The notes beneath the pieces were generated by a model, which had not been told where the DNA came from, searched no databases, and saw nothing but the letters and a program-made list of their open reading frames with translations. A DNA stretch of 35,259 nucleotides from contig CAZXBG010000018.1 of NCBI GenBank assembly GCA_964638865.1, forward strand, positions 1-35,259. The letters are read 5' to 3'. The DNA is from UBA7236 sp964638865 (GTDB taxonomy: Bacteria > Bacteroidota > Bacteroidia > Chitinophagales > BACL12). Both the position numbers and the translations under genes were made by a program. Every line of letters starts with the position of its first letter. Positions within the stretch are counted from its first letter, which is position 1. Of this stretch, positions 1-6,779 are shown one piece after another.

Positions 1-198
1 TAGGATAATTGATGATATTGAATGACAGATGCTCCCCAGAAAATGAATTTGACCCGAAAAAATCTGTAAGGGGATTTGGAAGGAAAAAATAATGGATGTT
101 AGGTATTAATTATTTTTCGGGTTTATTTATGAGGGATTAAAAAATTTGATTATAAAATTCCAGAATACCAAATTTTTTTCCCGTTAGGGAAAATAAAA

Positions 199-230
199 CC
201 TCTGCGTTCTCTGCTTCTCTGCGGGGAACG
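199..230. repeat. short imperfect TCTGCG-type repeat tract
   Basis: Three imperfect copies of a TCTGCGT/TCTGCT/TCTGCGG motif lie back to back in the gene-free stretch 1-298, downstream of the MeaB-like gene. Tracts of this kind occur as dispersed non-coding repeats in some Bacteroidota genomes, but I cannot count genomic copies here. I see nothing else convincing in 1-298. A short open frame near the left edge is too small to call. Confidence 0.3.
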
Positions 231-298
231 CATTTTATCTGCAGGAAACATACATTTACCTCAGCAGGAACCCCATTTTCTTTGCGGGAAATAAATTC

Positions 299-1294
299 CT
301 ATATCATATTCAGAAACTGGTGGAGCAGACCTTGAACTGCTTTTGGGGGAAGTATTTCACCCTTTTCAATTTTAATTTCTTGTTCAGCAAGAAGTTTTCG
401 AAAAGTTGGGTTCAGATGAAAATGATGGAGCAATTTATTATTCAAGTCTTCATGAAACCACTGCTTAAATTGTTGTTTTCTTCGGGTTTTAAAATATCCG
501 TTTTGCGCAACAGTATTTAAATAGGAATTAATAAGTTGTTTAATAGTTTCAAGATTATGACCTGTAATTGCACTGCATGTTTCCGTTACAGTTTGCCAAC
601 CGGAATCTTTGGGTTGATATAAATGGATAGCGCGATCAACATCCCCTTTTGCAATTTTTGCTTTTTCCATATTATCTCCATCACTTTTATTGATGAGAAT
701 AATATCGGCCATTTCCATGATGCCTCTTTTAATTCCCTGCAATTCATCACCGGCACCAGCAATTAAAAGCAATAAAAAAATATCGGTCATGTCGTAAACC
801 GCCGTTTCACTTTGTCCTACTCCAACTGTTTCTACAATAATAATTTCATATCCTGCAGCTTCCAGAATTATAATAGTTTCTCTGGTTGCTGAGGCCACTC
901 CTCCTGTGGTTGTTCCGGCAGGTGTGGGACGTATAAAAACATTATCATTTTTCGACAATTCCTGCATTCGGGTTTTGTCGCCTAAAATACTTCCCTTACT
1001 TTTTTTAGAGGATGGGTCAACGGCAAGAACTGCAATCTTTTTATTTTCCGGGAGAAATTGATTTCCCAACGCTTCAATAAAAGTACTTTTTCCGGCACCC
1101 GGTGCTCCTGTTATGCCAATACGAATTGAATTTCCGGAATATGGTAAACAGTGGTCAAGAATTTCGAGAGCTTTATTTCTTTGGTTTTCTGCGCTGCTTT
1201 CCAATAAAGTGATTGCTCTTGCAATAATAACCTTGTCGCCGGCCAAAATTCCGGTTACAAATTCAGAAGCACCTAATAATTCGAGTTCTTTCAA
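299..1294 (-). CDS. meaB: methylmalonyl-CoA mutase-associated GTPase (MeaB/ArgK family)
   Basis: This is a G3E/SIMIBI-class GTPase of the MeaB family, which in studied species protects and gates cofactor loading of adenosylcobalamin-dependent methylmalonyl-CoA mutase in the cytoplasm. Visible motifs are a P-loop (GAPGAGKST), the switch region DPSSKKSKGS, the ETVGVGQSE segment and the NKSDGD base-recognition motif. The C-terminal helical part is typical of the family. Length is 331 aa from a TTG at 1294. The open frame extends upstream to a TTG at 1357, but that extension lies inside a strong minus-strand terminator hairpin and has no family likeness. Family homology begins close to the 1294 codon, at the LAGD...ARAITLLES segment. 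No mutase gene is visible in the window. Family call is secure; the start is less so. Confidence 0.9.
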   Translation of the reverse strand: MKELELLGASEFVTGILAGDKVIIARAITLLESSAENQRNKALEILDHCLPYSGNSIRIGITGAPGAGKSTFIEALGNQFLPENKKIAVLAVDPSSKKSKGSILGDKTRMQELSKNDNVFIRPTPAGTTTGGVASATRETIIILEAAGYEIIIVETVGVGQSETAVYDMTDIFLLLLIAGAGDELQGIKRGIMEMADIILINKSDGDNMEKAKIAKGDVDRAIHLYQPKDSGWQTVTETCSAITGHNLETIKQLINSYLNTVAQNGYFKTRRKQQFKQWFHEDLNNKLLHHFHLNPTFRKLLAEQEIKIEKGEILPPKAVQGLLHQFLNMI

Positions 1295-1307
1295 GAAAAG
1301 TAAATAT

Positions 1308-1348
1308 GGTATAAAAATAAAATCCTCCCGCTGTTTAAGGGGAGGATT
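1308..1348 (-). terminator. rho-independent terminator after the barrel gene
   Basis: The arms 1340-1348 and 1321-1329 form a perfect 9-bp stem (AATCCTCCC with its complement) around a 10-nt loop. On the minus strand the stem is followed by the T-rich tail TTATTTTTAT. It begins 21 nt after the stop of the gene ending at 1370 and lies just before the likely start of the MeaB-like gene. Confidence 0.75.
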
Positions 1349-1369
1349 TATGCACAAATAATATTTTTA

Positions 1370-2086
1370 TCAAAATGGATTGAACGAAATGCCTATGGTA
1401 AGCGGATTTCCTGCCGGCCCTTTGCCATCAGAAAATATAGGCGCCAAACCGTAATAGGCCTCAATATTCACTTTCGAATATCCTAATCGCAGTGTTGGTC
1501 CGTATTGCAGGTTCGAGAGGTTCTTAACACGGTATTCTTTATACTTTATTTCATCGGCACTCGGTGTTTTCCAGTCGTCGCCAACATATTTTATATGGTT
1601 TGTCAATACATAACCTGCTTTAAATCCGATAGCGGCCTTAAAACGGTTGCCGTTCTTTTCGTCAGTCCTGAACCTGAATTCAATTGGAACTTCAAAATAA
1701 TTGATCACAAATTTGTTCCTTTTCCATTGAATAGTATCGTTAAACTTAACCGGAATGGTAATGTCGGCGGTATCATAAGTAAATCGAGAATTGTTAAAGT
1801 AATTAGACCAACTGAATCCGGCTCCAACAGCAAAACTCACGTTATCACTTCCCAAAGGGATATCATAAAAGAAGTGAAAACCAACTCCACTGGATAATCC
1901 TTTAACATTAAACGAGTCAGGAGCGCCTAACCATCCGTCCCAGTGCACATTCATGATGATACGATCTCTGGAGGGGTCATCATCTTCTACTTCTGTAACG
2001 GGAGCAACAACTAAGGTTGTATCGGCTTGCCCCAAAAGGGAATTTATAGTTAAAAACAAAAATAAAGGCAGTATGATCTTTTTCAT
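1370..2086 (-). CDS. outer-membrane beta-barrel protein, PorT-like
   Basis: This is a secreted protein with a signal peptide (MKKIILPLFLFLTINSLLGQ), then a short acidic linker, then alternating aromatic and hydrophobic strands ending in ...GISFNPF. The final Phe fits the C-terminal signal recognised by the outer-membrane assembly machinery. The size (about 238 aa) and strand pattern match the 'outer membrane beta-barrel / PorT family' proteins common in Bacteroidota, whose exact roles are mostly unknown. The open frame extends further upstream to 2215, but the residues before the MKK start do not look like a signal peptide. Another Met three residues earlier (2095) is an alternative start. 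A GATATTTG box at 2106-2113 (minus strand, one mismatch to TAnnTTTG) suggests its own promoter. A terminator follows. Confidence 0.65.
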   Translation of the reverse strand: MKKIILPLFLFLTINSLLGQADTTLVVAPVTEVEDDDPSRDRIIMNVHWDGWLGAPDSFNVKGLSSGVGFHFFYDIPLGSDNVSFAVGAGFSWSNYFNNSRFTYDTADITIPVKFNDTIQWKRNKFVINYFEVPIEFRFRTDEKNGNRFKAAIGFKAGYVLTNHIKYVGDDWKTPSADEIKYKEYRVKNLSNLQYGPTLRLGYSKVNIEAYYGLAPIFSDGKGPAGNPLTIGISFNPF

Positions 2087-2105
2087 GAATTTCATTTTAT
2101 CGGCA

Positions 2106-2113
2106 CAAATATC
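2106..2113 (-). promoter_or_regulatory. candidate -7 box of the barrel gene
   Basis: On the minus strand this reads GATATTTG, 7 of 8 positions of the Bacteroidota consensus TAnnTTTG. It is 10 nt before the ATG at 2095 and 19 nt before the ATG at 2086. No clear -33 element was seen. Confidence 0.4.
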
Positions 2114-2224
2114 AATAACGGGTGTAAAAGTAAAGAAATAATCGGTTATGCCCACAGTAGTTGCACATTCAGATGTGAAAAACGATAAAGTATCCTTTTT
2201 CATTTTCCTTAACACTTATTTATT

Positions 2225-2809
2225 TCATCCTATCCAAACCGTTTTATTTTCAATAGGTGTTCTTGAGGCTAGCATTTCTTCTGCGTTATAATTTCCGACA
2301 TACAGCATTCCAAGACAGAGATCATGCTCGCCTAAATGCAAGAATGTTCGCATAACATCTTTGTAGGTCATTCCTCCGGTGCTCCAGTAAGCTCCTATGT
2401 TGTTTGCACTGGCTGTGAGCAACATATTTTGAACGGCACAGGCAACGGCACAAATTTCTTCATTCAGCGGAATTTTCATGCTTTCCTGACGCGTGAGCAC
2501 TATCATAATAATATGAGAACATAATAGTGGGACAGTCAAAAATTTCTGATATTTTGCCTCTATAAATTGGTCGGTGGGAGTGATGTTTTTGTAGGATGTA
2601 GCCTGAAAATCTGCAAATTCCTGTAAACCGGTATTTGTAAAAACGATAAATTTCCAGGGTTCCGTTTTGCCGTGATTTGGCGCCCAGCTTGCATTTTCCA
2701 GCATATTTTTGATAAGTTCATCCTCCACTCTTTCGCCGGTATATTTTTCCGGTTTTATGGATCTTCTGTTTCTGATGAGATGATCTATCTCGATGGTATT
2801 GTAGTTCAT
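2225..2809 (-). CDS. nitroreductase family protein
   Basis: This is a flavin (FMN)-dependent oxidoreductase of the nitroreductase fold, about 194 aa. Typical features are the N-terminal RNRRSIKP motif, which binds FMN phosphate, and ASWAPNHGKTEPWKFIVF, the family's conserved nucleotide-binding segment. Further along are a hydrophobic AVQNMLLTASANNIGAYWSTGG helix region and a C-terminal LGMLYVGN strand. It most resembles the small YdjA-like members; the substrate cannot be read from sequence. The open frame extends to 2893, but the upstream part overlaps the divergent gene and its promoter. The ATG at 2809 directly precedes the conserved region and lies 27 nt after a CATATTTG box. The barrel-protein gene lies downstream on the same strand. 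Confidence 0.85.
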   Translation of the reverse strand: MNYNTIEIDHLIRNRRSIKPEKYTGERVEDELIKNMLENASWAPNHGKTEPWKFIVFTNTGLQEFADFQATSYKNITPTDQFIEAKYQKFLTVPLLCSHIIMIVLTRQESMKIPLNEEICAVACAVQNMLLTASANNIGAYWSTGGMTYKDVMRTFLHLGEHDLCLGMLYVGNYNAEEMLASRTPIENKTVWIG

Positions 2810-2811
2810 AT

Positions 2812-2819
2812 TATTTTTG
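2812..2819 (+). promoter_or_regulatory. candidate -7 box of the DUF3179 gene
   Basis: TATTTTTG is a perfect match to TAnnTTTG, 22 nt before the ATG at 2842. It lies just upstream of the start codon of the divergent nitroreductase gene, so each gene's box sits in the other's leader. Confidence 0.5.
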
Positions 2820-2836
2820 ATCTTAATTTTACAGCA

Positions 2837-2844
2837 CAAATATG
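2837..2844 (-). promoter_or_regulatory. candidate -7 box of the nitroreductase gene
   Basis: On the minus strand this reads CATATTTG (7 of 8 of TAnnTTTG), 27 nt before the ATG at 2809. It overlaps the start codon of the divergent DUF3179 gene. Confidence 0.45.
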
Positions 2845-3933
2845 CAACGAAAAAACGCCGAATATCGGAATCCAATTTTACTATTTGTATCAATACTGCT
2901 TTTTATATTTTTTAATTCCTGTAAAAGCGAAAAAAATACAACATCAGAGGATAATGGTGCCAAGGGAGATAAAAAAGTGTACGATACCTGGCGCATCGAT
3001 CAGGAATTAGTAGAATCGGGCTGCGAGCGACTCGATTGTATTCGCTCTATTGATGAGCCAAAATTTATTGCAGTGGATGCCGTTGACTTTCTTTCAGAAG
3101 AAGATTTGGTAATCGGATTAAAAATTGGGGAGGTAATAAAGTGTTATCCGCACGCAATTTTAAATTGGCATGAGATTGTAAACGATGAATTGGAAGGGAA
3201 AAAGATCGCCATTAATTATTGTCCGCTCACCGGCTCCGGCATGGCATGGAACCGCGAAATAAATGGAAAACTCACCGATTTTGGCGTTTCAGGCATGTTG
3301 TTCAACAGCAATATTATTCCCTACGACAGAACAACACGGTCGGCATGGTGTCAGATGCAACAATTATGTGTGAATGGCGAATTAATGGATAGCGCAGCGG
3401 CAACATTTCCGGTTATAGAAACAAATTGGGCAACCTGGAAAAAATTATATCCGAACAGCAAAGTGCTGTCCACCGAAACCGGAATGTCGCGCAATTATTT
3501 AGAATACCCTTATGATGCATATCGAGAAAATGATAATATTTATTTTGAGGTGCAATATGAAAGTGATACTTTATTTCAGAAAGAAAGATTATTCGGAATA
3601 ATAGAAGGAAAAAAAGCAAAGTGTTATCGCTTTAATAATTTTAAAGGAGGCGTACGAATTTTAAATGATACGATATTTAATAAAAATATTATTGTAGTTG
3701 GAAGCGAACGCGATAATTTTATGAATGCTTTTGAGAATAAAGAAAATATAAAATATTCACCAGTAACAAATAAATTACCCGGCGTATTTAAAGACGACTC
3801 CGGAAATATGTATGATGCTTTTGGAAATTGCGTAGAAGGAGATAAAAAAGGAAATCCATTAACTGCTTTAAATGGATTTACCGCATATTGGTTTGCATGG
3901 TATGCGTTTTATCCGGAGGTGGGGTTTGAGTGA
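2842..3933 (+). CDS. DUF3179 domain-containing lipoprotein
   Basis: The N-terminus is a lipoprotein signal: a hydrophobic run, then FFNSC as lipobox. The mature protein should therefore be anchored in the envelope. The remainder matches the DUF3179 family: an early FIAVDAVDFLSEEDLVIGL segment, INYCPLTGSGMAWNREING (family members share a YCPLxxSxxxW-like motif), and YDRTTRSAWCQMQQLCVNG. The C-terminal part has a DAFGNCVEGDKKGNPLTAL segment and the usual ending with Trp and Phe (TAYWFAWYAFYPE). The biochemical role of the family is not established. Length is 363 aa. It is divergent from the nitroreductase gene with only 32 bp between start codons, and ends convergently towards the gene at 4284. 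The ATG at 2842 fits the lipoprotein signal and lies behind a perfect TAnnTTTG box. Confidence 0.85.
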   Translation: MQRKNAEYRNPILLFVSILLFIFFNSCKSEKNTTSEDNGAKGDKKVYDTWRIDQELVESGCERLDCIRSIDEPKFIAVDAVDFLSEEDLVIGLKIGEVIKCYPHAILNWHEIVNDELEGKKIAINYCPLTGSGMAWNREINGKLTDFGVSGMLFNSNIIPYDRTTRSAWCQMQQLCVNGELMDSAAATFPVIETNWATWKKLYPNSKVLSTETGMSRNYLEYPYDAYRENDNIYFEVQYESDTLFQKERLFGIIEGKKAKCYRFNNFKGGVRILNDTIFNKNIIVVGSERDNFMNAFENKENIKYSPVTNKLPGVFKDDSGNMYDAFGNCVEGDKKGNPLTALNGFTAYWFAWYAFYPEVGFE

Positions 3934-4016
3934 TCCTCCTTCGCTAATAACTCTGTAAAAATTATGTTGAATGAAAAAAGCTATAGAGGCCAATGGAGGT
4001 AGTGAGAAAATTAGTT

Positions 4017-4071
4017 TATTATAATTTTAACTTTCGTTTTGGGTTAAATCTAAATGTTAATGCTAAGTCTG
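4017..4071 (+). repeat. 55-bp direct repeat, left flank of the assembly gap
   Basis: The last 55 bases before the N run are identical to the first 55 bases after it (4172-4226). The length equals a common assembler k-mer size. The likeliest reading is two contig ends that overlap and were not merged. Confidence 0.85.
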
Positions 4072-4171
4072 NNNNNNNNNNNNNNNNNNNNNNNNNNNNN
4101 NNNNNNNNNNNNNNNNNNNNNNNNNNNNNNNNNNNNNNNNNNNNNNNNNNNNNNNNNNNNNNNNNNNNNNN
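4072..4171. other. assembly gap of 100 N
   Basis: Exactly 100 undetermined bases, the conventional placeholder for a gap of unknown size. Any reading frame drawn across it is meaningless. True missing sequence may be zero or even negative given the 55-bp overlap of the flanks. Confidence 0.98.
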
Positions 4172-4226
4172 TATTATAATTTTAACTTTCGTTTTGGGTT
4201 AAATCTAAATGTTAATGCTAAGTCTG
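4172..4226 (+). repeat. 55-bp direct repeat, right flank of the assembly gap
   Basis: Identical copy of 4017-4071. It is followed within 6 bp by a heptamer tandem array, which may be why the assembly broke here. Confidence 0.85.
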
Positions 4227-4231
4227 AGTAA

Positions 4232-4280
4232 ACTCACCACTCACCATTCACCACTCACCGCTCACCACTCACCACTCACC
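4232..4280 (+). repeat. tandem heptamer array, ACTCACC x7
   Basis: Seven back-to-back 7-bp units; five are exact ACTCACC, and units 3 and 5 have one change each. The array ends 3 bp before the stop codon of the lipoprotein gene. Its reverse complement, GGTGAGT, recurs as a short array on the other side of that gene (5082-5102). Confidence 0.9.
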
Positions 4281-4283
4281 TCA

Positions 4284-4817
4284 TCACTCTATCGTTCTTC
4301 CCCCCGCCGTCTTACTTTCCACCGTAGAATTATCTATTTTTTTCATATTTACGCTCAGGTAAGCATAAATACTTTCTGAAGTTGATTTATATTCTTTTCC
4401 TGCGTATTCAATAATTCCGGTTCTGCCTTCCCAGCTTTTTGCCATCATGGTATAACGTCCAGAATAATCGCTGTTTGCACCAAAACGCAAATAACTTCCG
4501 TCCGTGTCAAAACTAATCAGAAAAACGTCTTTGCTTTCTGCTTTAACAACAATTCCCGGAGTTCCGGTTGCAATTACGATTTGTTCTACTTTTTTTCCAT
4601 CCACGATCTGAATTTCACCGGAAGTAATTTCTGTTTCGGAACTTCCCAATTCTCTGTAAAGGGTAATTGTACCTTCCAGATAGAATTGCACTTTTTTTAA
4701 CTGATCTTCATTAAAGTTCGTTTTTGCCTGAGTATTAGATGTATAAGGACTGAGATTGATCGTACAAGAAGTTAATAAAATGGATAATACGATCGAAAAA
4801 GTAGTAATGGCTTTCAT
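4284..4817 (-). CDS. small secreted lipoprotein of unknown function
   Basis: 177 aa. The N-terminus is a clear lipoprotein signal peptide with LTSC as lipobox (Cys about residue 18), so export and lipidation are likely. The mature part has no family I recognise. It is rich in beta-strand patterns (VQFYLEGTITLYREL, IVIATGTPGIVVKAE, VFLISFDTDGSYLRFG), and a YAGKEY segment near the C-terminus suggests a compact beta fold. The gene stands alone. It converges with the DUF3179 gene across the assembly gap and is flanked on both sides by 7-bp tandem repeats. A candidate -7 box (TATTCTTG on the minus strand) is at 4841-4848. Confidence 0.75.
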   Translation of the reverse strand: MKAITTFSIVLSILLTSCTINLSPYTSNTQAKTNFNEDQLKKVQFYLEGTITLYRELGSSETEITSGEIQIVDGKKVEQIVIATGTPGIVVKAESKDVFLISFDTDGSYLRFGANSDYSGRYTMMAKSWEGRTGIIEYAGKEYKSTSESIYAYLSVNMKKIDNSTVESKTAGGRTIE

Positions 4818-4840
4818 ATTTTAATTTTTTGGCTTAAAAA

Positions 4841-4848
4841 CAAGAATA
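4841..4848 (-). promoter_or_regulatory. candidate -7 box of the small lipoprotein gene
   Basis: Reads TATTCTTG on the minus strand, one mismatch to TAnnTTTG, 23 nt before the ATG at 4817. Confidence 0.35.
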
Positions 4849-4928
4849 ATGCCACGGGTTGCTTGGGCGTTGTTTTGTGGTGGTAAAAATACGATAGTAA
4901 GTGCAGTTATTTGTGGAAGTGGTGGTGG

Positions 4929-5102
4929 CAGTCCCAGTCAACAGTGGGCAGTGGGCAGTTTGTAACATTGGGGCGTATTGCTTCGAATTGAAAATCAAAC
5001 AATGAGTAATGAGTTATGAGTAGGTTCTCGATAGCTGAATGTTTAGACACCTGACTAATAACTATTGACTGTTTGGAGAGTGGTGATTGGTCAATGGTGA
5101 GT
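4929..5102. repeat. cluster of short heptamer repeats of three types
   Basis: The stretch 4818-5151 holds no gene. It holds CAGTNNN units at 4929-4962 (two exact CAGTGGG copies plus variants), GAGTNNN units at 5004-5024 (three copies) and GGTNANT units at 5082-5102 (three copies, the last GGTGAGT). All have a 7-bp period although the sequences differ. Confidence 0.75.
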
Positions 5103-5107
5103 AACCA

Positions 5108-5149
5108 AACCCAGAACTCAGAACTCAGAACCCAGAACTCAGAAACCAG
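5108..5149 (+). repeat. tandem heptamer array, AACTCAG/AACCCAG x6
   Basis: Six contiguous 7-bp units (AACCCAG, AACTCAG twice, AACCCAG, AACTCAG, AAACCAG). The array ends 2 bp before the stop codon of the amine oxidase gene. Confidence 0.9.
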
Positions 5150-5151
5150 AA

Positions 5152-6744
5152 CTACAATAACTTTTTCAATATCGCTTCCGCAGCAATTCTTCCTGTTGTG
5201 GCAGCTCCATTCATAAAACCCTGAAACTCAAAAGAGCAATGTTCCCCAGCAAAATAAATATTGCCATTAGGTTCCGATTGAGCTCCTTCAATGGTGGTGT
5301 ATTGTCCGGGTTTAAAACAGGTGTAACTTGCTTTGGAATAATTATAGGTGGGCCAGTGAAATTTTGCGGAGTTATTGTTGAAAATTGTTTTGGATCCCGG
5401 GAAGAATTGATTTACCCCATTTAAAAAACGATCGGCATTTTCTTTATCTGTTTCGGTAATTAGTTTATCACTTTCTTTTCCGCCTGTAAAAATGGTATAA
5501 CCACCTCGTTCCGATTTTTGTAATTGACTATTATCCCAGCCACATTGAATGGCTGCATCGCCAAATGCAAAACCGGTAAAACCTTGGTCGCGCCATATTC
5601 TTTTTTCATATCCCAAAAAGAATTTTGCATTTTTTCCGTAACCCATTTCCTGTATTGCTTTTATTTTTTGGGGAGATAAAGGGTAATCTATTTTGATGTT
5701 TTTTAATATCGTAAATGGAACAGTAATAATTACGAAATCGGCAGTAACACTTTCCGAAACTCCGCCCGCTTTAATAAAATCCAATACAATTTTGTTCCCT
5801 TCTTTTTTCGAATGAATTGCTTCTAAAGTATATCCAATATTTAATTGATATTGTAAAGTTCTTGTTAAACGATCGGGAATTAATTGATTGCCTCCTTCTA
5901 TTTTATAACGTTCGTCGCTGTATCCTGAATAATTAAATTCTTCTTTCATTCCCGGATCCATTAACAATAAAAAGTTGATCGCTGATTGTTCATTTATATC
6001 CAAACCATATTCCGTTGTGTATGCAACATCCAATAATTTATACAATAATCCGGAAATGCCAATTCCTGCTAAATAATCAGCAATGGAAAGCTGGTCTAAT
6101 CTAAGGTCGTTTTCGTTATATGTTTTATAAGAGATATAATCACTCATGGCATCAATATCGTTATGTATCTGTGGAGCAAAGGGTAAAAATAATTGTAAAA
6201 TTTCTTCATCCGTAACTATTTCCCCTTCAAAATAATAACAGGCATGTGCTAATTGTTTTTCTGACTCAACATGTGTATCAATTAATGGAAGTTCAAATTC
6301 TTTTATCAGTTTAAAAATTTCATCGTGCGTTGAATCAATAAATTCTCCACCTAATTCGGTGGTCAATCCCTGACCCAGCATATCCGTTGCAGTATAAATT
6401 CTACCTCCTGTTCTGGGTGATGCTTCAAAAATTTTAGGGAGATAACCTGCTTTTTTTAATACATGCGCTGCATTTAATCCCGCAATGCCGGCTCCAACAA
6501 TTACAATTTCAGGTTTACTGTTAGAGGTACATGCCTGCAAGAATGCAGTTGCTGCTAAACCGGTGAGTAAGGCTGCTTTTCCGGTGGTTACCATAAATTT
6601 TCTGCGGGATATATTTTGTTTATTTAATTCTACTATCTCTGAAACAGGAATATTTTGTCTCGCACTTTGTGATGCAAGATGAAAACCTTTTTGCAGCGTA
6701 TTTAATAAATTCGTTTTCGCAATTCTGCGTTTTTTTAAAAACAT
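5152..6744 (-). CDS. FAD-dependent flavin monoamine oxidase-like protein, Tat/lipoprotein signal
   Basis: 530 aa. The N-terminal 46 residues are charged and unusually long for an n-region. They are followed by a twin-arginine motif (SRRKF, Arg 47-48), a hydrophobic stretch and a lipobox-like LQAC (Cys about 72), so the folded flavoprotein is probably exported by Tat and lipid-anchored. A Rossmann FAD-binding motif follows (VIVGAGIAGLNAA, about 81-93), then the RTGGRIYT motif and ELGGEFID. The C-terminal NIYFAGEHCS...GFMNGAATTGRIAAEAIL is the second FAD-contact segment of amine oxidases. The substrate (polyamine, amino acid or other amine) cannot be inferred. It is the last gene of a minus-strand run that also contains tatC. 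A heptamer repeat array abuts the stop codon. Confidence 0.85.
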   Translation of the reverse strand: MFLKKRRIAKTNLLNTLQKGFHLASQSARQNIPVSEIVELNKQNISRRKFMVTTGKAALLTGLAATAFLQACTSNSKPEIVIVGAGIAGLNAAHVLKKAGYLPKIFEASPRTGGRIYTATDMLGQGLTTELGGEFIDSTHDEIFKLIKEFELPLIDTHVESEKQLAHACYYFEGEIVTDEEILQLFLPFAPQIHNDIDAMSDYISYKTYNENDLRLDQLSIADYLAGIGISGLLYKLLDVAYTTEYGLDINEQSAINFLLLMDPGMKEEFNYSGYSDERYKIEGGNQLIPDRLTRTLQYQLNIGYTLEAIHSKKEGNKIVLDFIKAGGVSESVTADFVIITVPFTILKNIKIDYPLSPQKIKAIQEMGYGKNAKFFLGYEKRIWRDQGFTGFAFGDAAIQCGWDNSQLQKSERGGYTIFTGGKESDKLITETDKENADRFLNGVNQFFPGSKTIFNNNSAKFHWPTYNYSKASYTCFKPGQYTTIEGAQSEPNGNIYFAGEHCSFEFQGFMNGAATTGRIAAEAILKKLL

Positions 6745-6779
6745 ACAATTAATTTAAAATGAAAATTCGGGTTAAACAA

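Noticed and set aside
1..98. Possible 3' end of a gene at the left edge
   Set aside because: Only a 26-codon frame with no recognisable content; too little to call.
3993..4202. Open frame spanning the N run
   Set aside because: Half of it is undetermined sequence and both ends are the duplicated 55-bp flank; it is an artefact.
4232..5149. Possible CRISPR array
   Set aside because: The units are 7 bp, contiguous and without spacers, so they are simple tandem repeats.
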